DNA of 64,000 bases from Flavobacterium tistrianum (GTDB lineage: Bacteria; Bacteroidota; Bacteroidia; Flavobacteriales; Flavobacteriaceae), in assembly GCF_003254545.1 (NCBI RefSeq), contig NZ_QJRH01000068.1, positions 124,001-188,000 on the forward strand, given 5' to 3'. Of this stretch, positions 36,271 to 44,668 are shown in pieces. The notes under the pieces were generated by a model. The model saw only the letters and a list, made by a program, of their open reading frames with translations. It had not been told where the DNA came from and searched no databases. The position numbers and the translations under genes are program-made. The stretch's first letter is position 1. Every line of letters starts with the position of its first letter.

Positions 36271-36657
36271 ATGAATCAGATTCAGGACTACAACGATTCT
36301 CAAACAGCAGAAAATAAAGAAATCTGCGACCTTCTTTATAACATTATAAATAAAAACTTAACTGAAGCTGAAAACAAAATCTGGCATGCTCACCCGGTTT
36401 GGTTTCTAGATGGAAATCCTATCGTGGGTTATAGCAAATTAAAAGATTCGATTAGACTGCTTTTCTGGAGCGGACAATCTTTTGAAGAAAAAAAACTTCA
36501 TAATGAAGGCTCGTTTAAAGCTGCTGAAAAGCGCTACACAAACATCGATCAGATAAATGAAGAAGATTTAAAACGCTGGCTTGACAAAAGCAGGGAAATT
36601 CAATGGGATTATAAAAACATTGTTAAACGAAAAGGTCAATTACTTCGGTTAAAATAA
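36271..36657 (+). CDS. DUF1801 protein (first of three in the window)
   Basis: A protein of 128 residues. The conserved core is KIWHAHPVWFLDGNPIVGY (about 41-59), then LLFWSGQSFEE. The DUF1801 fold resembles frataxin/YdhG; iron binding has been suggested for some members but cannot be read here. Other DUF1801 genes in the window (41807, 47561) differ clearly in sequence, so this is not a recent duplication. Confidence 0.78.
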   Translation: MNQIQDYNDSQTAENKEICDLLYNIINKNLTEAENKIWHAHPVWFLDGNPIVGYSKLKDSIRLLFWSGQSFEEKKLHNEGSFKAAEKRYTNIDQINEEDLKRWLDKSREIQWDYKNIVKRKGQLLRLK

Positions 36658-36761
36658 TCAGACTTATTAACCATTTAATTTTCAAAACTTTATTTTAATT
36701 TTATTACTGACATACTGTTGTCATAAAGGCATTTTATTTTTATAAAATAAAAATTAAAAAG

Positions 36762-37136
36762 ATGGAAACTAAAGACGGAAAATTAGCTGTTTATGCTCCA
36801 ACTAGACAAGATTGGCGCAACTGGCTCGAGGCAAACAGTCAAACAGAAAAATCGGTTTGGCTAATCTTGTTTCATAAAAAAAGTAAAACGCAAAGTGTGA
36901 ATTTAGTTGAAGCAACCGAAGAAGCGCTTTGTTTTGGTTGGATTGACAGTCTCTGCAAAAAACGAGATGCTGAAAGTTACTACCTGACCTTCTCTCACCG
37001 AAATCCCAAAACCAGTAAATGGAGCAAACCAAATATCGAAAGAGCCGAACGCATGATTCAACAGAATTTAATGACAGAACATGGTCAAAAATTAATCGAT
37101 ATTGCAAAAGAAAAAGGAAAATGGATTATTGAATAA
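36762..37136 (+). CDS. YdeI/OmpD-associated family protein, C-terminally short
   Basis: A protein of 124 residues. The N-terminal YdeI-type domain is clear (RQDWRNWLEANSQTEKSVWL, CFGWIDSLCKKRDAESYYL, FSHRNPKTSKWSKPNIERAE). Family members usually continue some 60 residues further with an Ala/Lys-rich helical tail. Here the frame stops just after GKWIIE, so the gene is probably truncated by mutation. The following 220 bases hold only a 31-codon open frame. It may still fold, but function is doubtful. Confidence 0.75.
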   Translation: METKDGKLAVYAPTRQDWRNWLEANSQTEKSVWLILFHKKSKTQSVNLVEATEEALCFGWIDSLCKKRDAESYYLTFSHRNPKTSKWSKPNIERAERMIQQNLMTEHGQKLIDIAKEKGKWIIE

Positions 37137-37192
37137 AAGAAGTTTTTCATAGTAAAAAACGTACATTTGAAAATTATAAAATCTAATTTAAA

Positions 37193-37288
37193 ATGAGTAA
37201 TTTCAAATTCATTCCAGAACAATATTCTTCAACTCTATCTACAGAGATTGCTAAAGGAGAATTCAATTTGGGAAGTAAAAACGAATAA
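37193..37288 (+). CDS. Possible 31-residue peptide
   Basis: A short open frame (begins MSNFKFIPEQYSSTL) between the truncated YdeI gene and the flavodoxin-fold gene. It has no match I can recognise, no signal peptide and no membrane helix. It could be a remnant of a decayed gene or chance. Confidence 0.25.
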   Translation: MSNFKFIPEQYSSTLSTEIAKGEFNLGSKNE

Positions 37289-37356
37289 AATAATTCGTAT
37301 TTTCGTACAAATCAGATCTGAATTTTAATTAGTTGAAAATCTAAAAAAATCTAGCG

Positions 37357-37950
37357 ATGAATGTTTTAATTGTTTATGCGCATCCAAGCAAAAAATCGTA
37401 CACTTTTCAGGTTTTGGAAAGATTAAAATCGGTTTTAAGAAATGAAAATTGGAATATTGAAGTCTCCGATTTGTATGCCTCTAATTTTGTCAGCGATATG
37501 TCTGAAGCAGAATATGAGCGTGAAGGATTTGCCAAAACACAGCTTCCTATTCCTTCTGATGTTTTAGCAGAACAGGAAAAAATAGAAAAAGCAGATGTCA
37601 TTATTTTCCTGTATCCAGTTTGGTGGAGCGATTGTCCTGCAAAATTAAAAGGCTGGTTTGACCGAGTTTATTCTGTTGGATATGCTTACGGACAAAATGA
37701 AACTTCGAGAAAAATGAAAACCATTCCGTTTGGACTTGTAATTTGTACAGCGGGTCATCCGAATGATTTTTTACACGAAATTGAAATCGCACAAAGCATG
37801 GAAAAAATAATGCTCGAAGACAGACTCGGAAAACGTTTTACACATAAAGAAATGATTATTCTGGGCGGAACATTAGAACTAGAAAATGTAATGGCAAAGC
37901 ATTTTGAACTAATTAATAAAATTCCAGAAAAAATTAAAGCAATACAATAA
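37357..37950 (+). CDS. NAD(P)H dehydrogenase (quinone)-like flavodoxin-fold protein
   Basis: A protein of 197 residues of the NQO1/KefF-like family. FMN/FAD-binding segments: MNVLIVYAHPSKKSYT at the start, and VIIFLYPVWWSDCPAKLKGWFDRV at about 87-110. These are cytosolic two-electron reductases of quinones or related compounds. It is transcribed toward a small membrane-protein gene 22 bases away. Confidence 0.88.
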   Translation: MNVLIVYAHPSKKSYTFQVLERLKSVLRNENWNIEVSDLYASNFVSDMSEAEYEREGFAKTQLPIPSDVLAEQEKIEKADVIIFLYPVWWSDCPAKLKGWFDRVYSVGYAYGQNETSRKMKTIPFGLVICTAGHPNDFLHEIEIAQSMEKIMLEDRLGKRFTHKEMIILGGTLELENVMAKHFELINKIPEKIKAIQ

Positions 37951-37972
37951 ATTACAAACCTCAATTCGTAAA

Positions 37973-38416
37973 ATGACATCAGACAATAATTTAGAAAAAT
38001 CAGTTTTTGAAGAAATTCCAACCGAAAAAATATATTCAGAAAAAGCTATAAGAATAGGAACATTCTTTGCTGGCCCACTAGTTGCAGGTTATTGCATTGC
38101 AGAAAATTTTAAAGCATTTAATGACTTTGAAAAAGCAAAAAACACATGGATTATTACAGCCTTATCAATGATTGCAATTATTGGGCTTATATTTATAATT
38201 CCCGATAACTTTCCAAATATTCTATTTCCAGTGCTTTATTCAGCTGTAGCCTCTTATTTCTTGAAAAAATTTCAAGAACAGAACATTCAAAATCATATTC
38301 AAAATGGTGGTGAAACTTTCGGCGGGTGGAGAGTTACTTTGATTGGCTTATTGAGCATTCTAATATTTTTTGGAATTATTATGAGTGTAGTTCTATTGAC
38401 AGAAAGTTCCATATAA
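37973..38416 (+). CDS. Hypothetical membrane protein
   Basis: A protein of 147 residues with two or three predicted helices in its first 95 residues (about 30-42, 60-77 and 78-93) and one near the end (about 117-142). A charged loop of about 20 residues (FLKKFQEQNIQNHIQNGGE) links them. I do not recognise the family. The reading frame is well supported by codon use and by spacing from the upstream gene. Confidence 0.6.
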   Translation: MTSDNNLEKSVFEEIPTEKIYSEKAIRIGTFFAGPLVAGYCIAENFKAFNDFEKAKNTWIITALSMIAIIGLIFIIPDNFPNILFPVLYSAVASYFLKKFQEQNIQNHIQNGGETFGGWRVTLIGLLSILIFFGIIMSVVLLTESSI

Positions 38417-38491
38417 CTTTTGTAAAAAATATTATAGCAAAACATTTCGGACTACGTTAATCACATTCTTTAAAAAATAACACAATAGATT

Positions 38492-38944
38492 ATGCCTTTC
38501 AACAAAATAAAAGTTTACCACTTATTTTGGATTGTTTCTATTCTAGTTCTAATTATTGGTTTTATAAAAAGTTTTTATCCCAACTCTTTTCTGGATATTA
38601 ATATTCATGATACTTATTATATAATTTCCAATCTTGCAATTACTGCTAGTCTATTTTTTCTCTATTTCTTTATGGGCTCAGGTTATTGGTTAATTGAAAA
38701 AGTTTTCAAAAAACAGCTTACAAAACCTTTGACCGTAATTCACTCTATTATTTTGATTGGAAGTTTTATGATTTATTGGTTTCTTTTTCTTTATTATAAA
38801 CTAATTGCAAATAATGATTTCTCTCTCGCTGATGATTCTTTAGTTCTAAATTTAGTATTAATCTTAGAAATTTTTGTTATCCTTTTTGTTGCCACTCCTA
38901 TTTACATTGCAAATTTTATGATGTCTTTCTTACGAAAAGAATAA
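38492..38944 (+). CDS. Four-helix membrane protein with a HDTYY motif
   Basis: A protein of 150 residues with four predicted membrane helices (about 8-26, 46-66, 81-103 and 116-143). Between helices 1 and 2 it carries DINIHDTYYIISN, which resembles the HDTYYVVAHFHYV segment of cytochrome-oxidase subunit I, but the following heme-copper His residues are absent. It is therefore not an oxidase; function unknown. Confidence 0.6.
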   Translation: MPFNKIKVYHLFWIVSILVLIIGFIKSFYPNSFLDINIHDTYYIISNLAITASLFFLYFFMGSGYWLIEKVFKKQLTKPLTVIHSIILIGSFMIYWFLFLYYKLIANNDFSLADDSLVLNLVLILEIFVILFVATPIYIANFMMSFLRKE

Positions 38945-39050
38945 GAACAGAGTTTGTCCGAAAAGCACCTCAAAATTGTCTTTTAAACACCTTAATCAAT
39001 TGATTTTTAGATTGTAATTTTACCTAACTAATTTAAAAAATCAATTGATT

Positions 39051-39539
39051 ATGAACTCACACGATTTTACCACAACAATACTTGTCAACCAATCGCCAGA
39101 AGAAGTTTTTAAAGCTATACAAAACGTTAAAGGCTGGTGGTCTGAAGAAATTGAAGGAAAAACAGCAAACGAAGGAGACGAATTTAAATACCACTATGAA
39201 GACGTTCACCGCTGTAAAATAAAATTAACAAAAGTTATTCCGAACCAAAAAATTGTCTGGCTCATTGAAGAAAACTTTTTCAGTTTTACCAAAGACGATA
39301 CCGAATGGACCAATACGACAGCTGTTTTTGATATTTCTAAAGAAGACAATAAAACAAAACTCACTTTTACCCACATTGGTTTGGTTCCAGAATACGAATG
39401 TTTTGATGTTTGCACAAAAGGCTGGAGCAACTATATCGAAAACAGTTTGAAAAAATTAATTGAAACTGGAAAAGGTCAGCCGAATGCCACTGGAAAACCT
39501 CAAATAGAAACCGAAAGAGCTTTATCATCAAAAGAATAA
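39051..39539 (+). CDS. SRPBCC (AHSA1/START-like) protein
   Basis: A protein of 162 residues. The ATG at 39051 (MNSHDFTTTILV) is chosen over a TTG six bases upstream. Fold features include ILVNQSPEEVFKAIQNVKGWWS at the start and LTFTHIGLVPEYEC, then GWSNYIENSLKKLIETG at the end. SRPBCC proteins bind small hydrophobic ligands. It is followed within 38 and then 6 bases by a membrane-protein gene and a short ArsR-tail gene, so a three-gene operon is likely. Confidence 0.82.
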   Translation: MNSHDFTTTILVNQSPEEVFKAIQNVKGWWSEEIEGKTANEGDEFKYHYEDVHRCKIKLTKVIPNQKIVWLIEENFFSFTKDDTEWTNTTAVFDISKEDNKTKLTFTHIGLVPEYECFDVCTKGWSNYIENSLKKLIETGKGQPNATGKPQIETERALSSKE

Positions 39540-39577
39540 ATTTCATAAATTCGTTACAATAAAAAGAAACGAAAATT

Positions 39578-39994
39578 ATGAATCCTATTTTAAGAAATAC
39601 TTTGGCCGTAATTGCAGGTCTTGTTATCGGAAGCATTGTCAACATGAGCATCATTTTAATAAGCGGTTCTATAATTCCGCCTCCAAATGGTGCTGATGTT
39701 ACTACAACAGAAGGTTTACAGGCTACTATGCACTTATTTGAGCCAAAGCATTTTCTATTTCCATTTTTAGCCCACGCAATCGGAACTTTTGCTGGAGCAC
39801 TTACAACTGCACTATCAGCTGCCTCTCACAAAACAAAATTAGCTTTTGTTATTGGAGCTTTCTTTTTATTTGGTGGCATTACAATGGTTTTCACACTTCC
39901 ATCTCCAATTTGGTTCAGCATTGTCGATTTAGTTTTTGCTTATCTTCCAATGGCATATCTGGCTTCTAAAATCGCTGTAAAAAAGAAAATATAA
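39578..39994 (+). CDS. Hypothetical four-helix membrane protein
   Basis: A protein of 138 residues with four hydrophobic helices (about 8-32, 58-80, 87-106 and 110-130) and a Gly/Ala-rich pattern. A short polar loop (PPPNGADVTTTEGLQATMHLF) follows helix 1. I recognise no named family. It sits between the SRPBCC and ArsR-tail genes, probably in one transcript. Confidence 0.6.
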   Translation: MNPILRNTLAVIAGLVIGSIVNMSIILISGSIIPPPNGADVTTTEGLQATMHLFEPKHFLFPFLAHAIGTFAGALTTALSAASHKTKLAFVIGAFFLFGGITMVFTLPSPIWFSIVDLVFAYLPMAYLASKIAVKKKI

Positions 39995-40000
39995 AGAAAA

Positions 40001-40213
40001 ATGGAATCAAAAAACACTATAAAGCCAGCCAAAAAATGCTACAGCCACATTGGCGGTAAACTCGGCGAATTGCTTTTTGAAACATTCGCAGACAAAAAAT
40101 GGATTGCTAAAAATGAAGCCTCGGACAAGCATTTTTATATTACGGAATTGGGCGAAAACGAGTTTGCCAAACTTGGAGTAGATCTCTCTAAAATCAAGTC
40201 GGAAGAAGTTTAA
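40001..40213 (+). CDS. Stand-alone domain like the C-terminal part of ArsR-family regulators
   Basis: A protein of only 70 residues. CYSHIGGKLGELLFETFADKKWI followed by FYITELGENEFAKLGVDL matches the pattern seen after the winged helix in some ArsR regulators (C.DHLAG.LG..., then vT..G...L..LGI). No DNA-binding helix-turn-helix is encoded upstream, because the preceding gene ends 6 bases away. It is either a conserved solo sensory domain or an old truncation. ArsR and SRPBCC genes are often paired, and an SRPBCC gene lies two genes upstream. Confidence 0.6.
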   Translation: MESKNTIKPAKKCYSHIGGKLGELLFETFADKKWIAKNEASDKHFYITELGENEFAKLGVDLSKIKSEEV

Positions 40214-40292
40214 TTTTATAAATTTCACATTATTTTCTACAAAATTTATAGCGCTTAATTTCATAACTTAGTTTGCTTTAAAATCTTGAGTT

Positions 40293-40661
40293 ATGACTAA
40301 TAAAGAAATCGCTAAAAACTTCCTGAAACTAGCAGCAAAAGGGCATCCTCATGAAGGTTTTCGATTATATGTCGGAAAGAATTTCAAACATCATAATGCC
40401 TATTTCAAAGGCGATGCTGACACATTGATGCTTGCCATGGAAGAGTCTGCCAGAACAAACCCGAATAAAGTTTTTAAAATCCATCATATTTTAGAAGACG
40501 GAAATCTTGTTGCCGTGCATTCGCATCTCAAACAAACTCCTTCAGATATTGGCTTTGCAGTTGTGCATATTCTCAAATTCAAAGAAGATAAAATTGTAGA
40601 ACTTTGGGATTTAGGACAAGCCGTACCAAAAGATTCTATTAACGAAAACGGAATGTTTTAA
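40293..40661 (+). CDS. SnoaL/NTF2-like protein
   Basis: A protein of 122 residues with a cone-shaped NTF2-like fold: N-terminal helix (NKEIAKNFLKLAAKG), HHNAYFKGDADTLM, and strands VFKIHHILEDGNLVAVHSHL and VHILKFKEDKIVELWDLGQ. Such proteins can be hydrolases, isomerases or ligand binders. No partner domain, so function is open. The start has the family's normal N-terminal length. Confidence 0.8.
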   Translation: MTNKEIAKNFLKLAAKGHPHEGFRLYVGKNFKHHNAYFKGDADTLMLAMEESARTNPNKVFKIHHILEDGNLVAVHSHLKQTPSDIGFAVVHILKFKEDKIVELWDLGQAVPKDSINENGMF

Positions 40662-40666
40662 TTTTT

Positions 40667-40732
40667 GTTTCACGTTTCAGGTTTCAAGTTACTTACAAAA
40701 CGTTAAACCTGAAACTTGAAACTTGAAACCTT
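40667..40732. repeat. Self-complementary 7-base repeat (GAAACTT family)
   Basis: Units GTTTCAC-GTTTCAG-GTTTCAAG (40667-40690) face their reverse complement (40704-40732) across a 13-base loop, so the region can form a long hairpin. It starts 6 bases after the NTF2-like gene and may double as its terminator. Confidence 0.75.
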
Positions 40733-40758
40733 AAAAAATTCACCATTAACAATTATAA

Positions 40759-41805
40759 ATGAATTTCATCGCCAAAATCTCCTTATTATTAGTTTTAATC
40801 TTCGCTTCGTGCAATTCGTCGGCTCAAAAAAAAGACGATTATAAAAAAAGCATTGATAGTATACTTCAAAACGCTAATCCTAAATTTAATGGTGTTGTTT
40901 TGATTTCTCAAAACGGAAAAACATTGTATTCAAAAGTTGAAGGTTTTTCAAATTTCGAAAATAAAAAGACTTTGAAAATGAATACACAATTTGAAATCAT
41001 GTCGAACAGTAAATTAATTGCTGCGACTTTGCTTTTATTGGAAGTTGAGAAAGGAAAAGTAGATTTGAATGCACCAATAAAAAAATATCTTCCCGAATTA
41101 ACTCAAACTTGGGCATATTCGGTAACGGTTCATCAGCTTTTAAATCATTCTCACGGAATTGTCGATTTACAAAAACCTTTGGCTTTTAAGCCAGGAACAC
41201 AATTCAAATATGGAAATTTGAGTTTTAACTTGGTTGCCCAAATTGTAGCCTCAAGCACTAAAAAAAGTTATAGCGAAGTTGCCGAATCGCTTTTTAAGAA
41301 ACTACAAATGAATCATACTTTTTGCTATTCTGAAGATAAAACCCAAAACCTAGCAACAGGATATTTTAATGCAAATAATCAGCTAGAACCTATTACAACG
41401 AGACAAATTACCGACGAAAGCTTGGGAGCAGATGGCATTATTTCTACAGCATCAGATTTAGCAATTTGGAATAACAATCTTCATAAAGGAAAAATTCTTA
41501 AGCCAGAATCGTATCGATTATTGATTAAAAACACCATTTTGTCTCAACATAATTTTTTCGGTAAACAAGAAGACGGTTATGGATACGGAATTAGAGTTAT
41601 TGAAAAAGAATCCATTAAATATCTCGGACATACAGGATTAGGTGACGGATTTTCTTCTGTAAATTTGTATTTCCCTGAAAGTGATGTGAGTTTGATTGTA
41701 ATGGAAAATCAGATGCCAGAAGATTCTAATTTGTTTTATGCGACTGAATTTAAAATCAAAAACATGCTTTTGAAAAGCGATTTATTAAATAAAAAAATAA
41801 ACTGA
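40759..41805 (+). CDS. Serine hydrolase of the beta-lactamase class C fold, lipoprotein
   Basis: A protein of 348 residues. A signal with lipobox FASC (Cys18) suggests a membrane-anchored, extracytoplasmic enzyme. Catalytic motifs: SxxK at Ser82-Lys85 (SNSK), YxN in KYGNLSF, and HTG in the late GHTGLGDG. These fit DD-peptidase/esterase relatives of AmpC rather than a resistance enzyme. The next gene starts one base after its stop, making a tight three-gene operon with DUF1801 and MBL-fold genes. Confidence 0.88.
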   Translation: MNFIAKISLLLVLIFASCNSSAQKKDDYKKSIDSILQNANPKFNGVVLISQNGKTLYSKVEGFSNFENKKTLKMNTQFEIMSNSKLIAATLLLLEVEKGKVDLNAPIKKYLPELTQTWAYSVTVHQLLNHSHGIVDLQKPLAFKPGTQFKYGNLSFNLVAQIVASSTKKSYSEVAESLFKKLQMNHTFCYSEDKTQNLATGYFNANNQLEPITTRQITDESLGADGIISTASDLAIWNNNLHKGKILKPESYRLLIKNTILSQHNFFGKQEDGYGYGIRVIEKESIKYLGHTGLGDGFSSVNLYFPESDVSLIVMENQMPEDSNLFYATEFKIKNMLLKSDLLNKKIN

Positions 41806-41806
41806 A

Positions 41807-42232
41807 ATGGCAAAAAATAAAACTACAGAAACTCAAAATAGCGTGACTGATTTTATTAACGCTGTTGAAAATGATGTCAGAAGAAATGATGCTTTTGAAC
41901 TTCTAAAAATAATTGAGGAAATAACAGGTTTTGAACCCAAAATGTGGGGACCAAGCATTATTGGTTTTGGAAGTTATCATTATAAATATGAAAGCGGTCA
42001 CGAAGGCGATGCTCCGTTGGCTGGTTTTTCGCCAAGAAAAACAGCAATGACTGTTTATTTTTATCTGCCAGAAGAAAAAAGAGAAGCACTTTTATCTAAA
42101 CTAGGAAAACATACTTCTTCAAAAGCCTGTATTTATATTAAAAAATTGGCAGATATCGATATTGAAATCTTAAAAAAGATAATTTTACTTTCAATTCAAT
42201 ATACCCAAAATTTATATCCTAAAAATAAATGA
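41807..42232 (+). CDS. DUF1801 protein (second of three)
   Basis: A protein of 141 residues with the DUF1801 core MWGPSIIGFGSYHYKYESGHEGD at about 45-67, then AMTVYFYLPEE and LGKHTSSKACIYIKKL. The stop overlaps the next start by ATGA, so the two are translationally coupled. The sequence is a different subgroup from the copies at 36271 and 47561. Confidence 0.82.
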   Translation: MAKNKTTETQNSVTDFINAVENDVRRNDAFELLKIIEEITGFEPKMWGPSIIGFGSYHYKYESGHEGDAPLAGFSPRKTAMTVYFYLPEEKREALLSKLGKHTSSKACIYIKKLADIDIEILKKIILLSIQYTQNLYPKNK

Positions 42233-43332
42233 TAACATTCTTAATTCTATTATGCCTGACTGCTTTGGCATTTTACATTTTCCTGCAGCATCCCAAATTC
42301 GGAAAAGCACCTTCTGGTGAAAGATTGATTCAGATTCAAAACTCACCTCAATATAAAAACGGAAAATTCGAAAACCAGAGCTTCACGCCAGATTTAGCTG
42401 AGGGAGCAAGTATGGCAGGAGTTTTATTTGAATTTTTCTTTAAAAAAGTAGATCGAAAAATCCCGGCAGATTTAATTCCGTCAATAAAAACCAATTTACT
42501 AGAACTTCCCTTAGATCGAGATGTTTTAGTTTGGTTTGGGCATTCGTCTTATTTTATTCAGCTGGAAGGAAAGCGTTTTTTGATTGATCCTGTTTTCAGC
42601 GGTAACGCCTCTCCTATTCCTGGCACAACAAAATCGTTTAAAGGATCAGATATTTACACAGTTGAAGATCTTCCAGAAATTGATTATTTACTGATTACGC
42701 ACGATCATTACGATCATTTGGATTACGATACGATTTTAAAATTAAAACCTAAAACCAAAAAGATAATCACAGCTCTTGGCGTAGGTTCTCACTTGGAATT
42801 CTGGGGCTTTGCTCCTGAAATTATTATTGAAAAAGATTGGTATTCTAAAATCGAATTGGATGAAAATCTAACGATTCATACTGCTCCTTCTCGCCACTTT
42901 TCTGGCAGAGGTTTTAAAAGATGTAATACGCTTTGGACTTCTTTCATTCTGGAAACAAAAGATTTTAAAATGTATTTAGGCGGAGACAGCGGTTATGATT
43001 CCCATTTTGCTGCAATTGGCGAGAAATACGGTCCTTTTGACATTGCTTTACTTGACAATGGCCAGTACAATGAAAAATGGAAATATATTCACAACATGCC
43101 AGAAGATGTAATAAAAGCGATGAAAGATCTGAAAGCAAAAAGAGTATTTCCAGTACATTCATCGAAATTTGCTTTATCGCTACATTCTTGGGACGAACCT
43201 TTGAATAAAGTAACTGAATTGAATAGTTTATCAGAAAATCCGATTCCGTTAGTAACGCCAATGATCGGTGAAGCGGTTGAATTAAAAAATGATAAACAAG
43301 TTTTTAAACAATGGTGGAAAGAGGTTAAATAA
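42229..43332 (+). CDS. MBL-fold metallohydrolase (UlaG/NAPE-PLD-like)
   Basis: A protein of 367 residues. An N-terminal hydrophobic helix (1-20) may anchor it to the membrane. The metal-binding motif is THDHYDH (H158, H160, D162, H163), with further ligands at APSRHFSGRG and GGDSGYD, and a late HSSKFAL. The WFGHSSYFI strand is typical of this branch, which includes lactonase- and phospholipase-type enzymes. The substrate is not known. A repeat begins right after the stop. Confidence 0.87.
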   Translation: MITFLILLCLTALAFYIFLQHPKFGKAPSGERLIQIQNSPQYKNGKFENQSFTPDLAEGASMAGVLFEFFFKKVDRKIPADLIPSIKTNLLELPLDRDVLVWFGHSSYFIQLEGKRFLIDPVFSGNASPIPGTTKSFKGSDIYTVEDLPEIDYLLITHDHYDHLDYDTILKLKPKTKKIITALGVGSHLEFWGFAPEIIIEKDWYSKIELDENLTIHTAPSRHFSGRGFKRCNTLWTSFILETKDFKMYLGGDSGYDSHFAAIGEKYGPFDIALLDNGQYNEKWKYIHNMPEDVIKAMKDLKAKRVFPVHSSKFALSLHSWDEPLNKVTELNSLSENPIPLVTPMIGEAVELKNDKQVFKQWWKEVK

Positions 43333-43333
43333 T

Positions 43334-43503
43334 TATGAGTTATGAGTTATGAGTTATGAGTTATGAGTTATGAATTGTGAGTTCTAAATCTATCCAATAG
43401 TCACCCTGAGCGAAGTCGAAGGGCGTTCCCATTAATACTAGGGCTTCGACTTCGCTCAGCCTGACAATGTGGGCAAAACTTGAAACCTGAAACTTGAAAC
43501 AAA
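43334..43503. repeat. Composite repeat: TTATGAG run, CTGAGCGAAGTCGAAG palindrome, GAAACTT run
   Basis: 43334-43385 is a run of the 7-base unit TTATGAG beginning one base after a stop codon. 43406-43421 and 43444-43459 are perfect 16-base inverted arms (CTGAGCGAAGTCGAAG). 43476-43503 holds 7-base units ACTTGAA/ACCTGAA. It fills the 181-base gap before the lactonase gene, leaving only about 10 bases before its GTG start. Confidence 0.75.
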
Positions 43504-43513
43504 CTTAAAAACC

Positions 43514-44638
43514 GTGAAAAACAAAATATTTTTTTTAGCACTTTTATTTCTCGTAACAACCAGCATCTTTTCTCAAAGCACATATGTCTTTTTAGGATCT
43601 TATAATCGTGATAAATCGGCAGAAGCAATTCAGGTTTATCAATTGGATACGGTGAAAGGAAAACTAATTAAATTTACTTCGGTTAAAAATATTGTGAATC
43701 CGTCTTATTTAACGGTTTCTCCAAACGGGAAATATGTTTATGCATGCACAGATACCAAAACTCCAAATGCAGGAAGCGTGAGCAGTTTTGAATTTAATAC
43801 AAAGGCAAAAACTTTGACATTTTTGAACAGCCAGAGAAGCGGTGGCGAAAATCCAGTGTATGTTAGCGTGCATAAAAACGGAAAATGGCTGGCCAATGCC
43901 AATTATACAGAAGGAAGCGTTTCTATTTATCCAATTCTAGAAAACGGTAAAATCGATTCGATCGCGCAAAATTTTCAATATTCAGACGGAAGTGTAAACA
44001 AAGAAAGACAAACCAAATCTCATGTGCACTCGGCAGTGTTTTCTCCACAATGCAATTATTTGTTTTTACCTGATTTAGGCGCCGATAAAATACGTTGTTA
44101 TGCTTTTGATGAAAATCAAAAAAAACCTTTAATCGAAACTCAAAATCCGTTTACGAAAACCGATTTAGAAGCTGGGCCAAGACATTTTACCTTTCATCCA
44201 AATCAAAAATGGGGTTATTGTATTGAAGAAATGGCGGGACAAATAAGCGTTTACAATTACGAAAATGGTGTATTGAGCAAAATTCAGCGCATTGCCACAC
44301 ATCCCGACAAAATCAAAGAAGGTTTTGAAAGTTCTGACATTCATATTTCTCCTGACGGAAAATTTCTTTATGCGACAAACCGAGGTAAGGAAAACAATAT
44401 TGCGATATTCTCTATTGATGAAAACGGATTCTTGAAAAACATTGGTTATCAATCTTCATTAGGAAAACATCCTCGTATTTTTGCTATTGACGAAAGTGGA
44501 AAATTTCTAGTGGCTTCGAATGTTCAAACTAATAATATTGTTGTTTTTAAAAGAGATCCTAAAACCGGATTATTAAAGAAAGCAGGAAAACAGATTAAAA
44601 TGCAAAATGTTTCCTGCGTGCAGATTAAAAAAATTTAA
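43514..44638 (+). CDS. Lactonase-family (YbhE-like) beta-propeller protein
   Basis: A protein of 374 residues. A GTG start is used because a signal peptide (1-20, ending IFSQ) begins there. Repeated propeller strands (NPSYLTVSPNGKYVYAC, PRHFTFHPNQKWGYCIEE, SDIHISPDGKFLYATNRG, PRIFAIDESGKFLVASN) identify the 6-phosphogluconolactonase-like seven-blade fold. Export makes a role in the pentose phosphate pathway unlikely; an extracytoplasmic lactone is the better guess. Confidence 0.88.
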   Translation: MKNKIFFLALLFLVTTSIFSQSTYVFLGSYNRDKSAEAIQVYQLDTVKGKLIKFTSVKNIVNPSYLTVSPNGKYVYACTDTKTPNAGSVSSFEFNTKAKTLTFLNSQRSGGENPVYVSVHKNGKWLANANYTEGSVSIYPILENGKIDSIAQNFQYSDGSVNKERQTKSHVHSAVFSPQCNYLFLPDLGADKIRCYAFDENQKKPLIETQNPFTKTDLEAGPRHFTFHPNQKWGYCIEEMAGQISVYNYENGVLSKIQRIATHPDKIKEGFESSDIHISPDGKFLYATNRGKENNIAIFSIDENGFLKNIGYQSSLGKHPRIFAIDESGKFLVASNVQTNNIVVFKRDPKTGLLKKAGKQIKMQNVSCVQIKKI

Positions 44639-44668
44639 CTTCAAACCATCAATCAAAAAACCAAAACA

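Noticed and set aside
40759..41805. Calling the serine hydrolase a beta-lactamase
   Set aside because: It has the shared SxxK/YxN/HTG motifs only; lipoprotein anchor and context give no sign of a resistance role.
43401..43628. Minus-strand frame across the CTGAGCGAAGTCGAAG palindrome
   Set aside because: It runs through repeats and the opposite strand of the lactonase signal peptide; no recognisable product.
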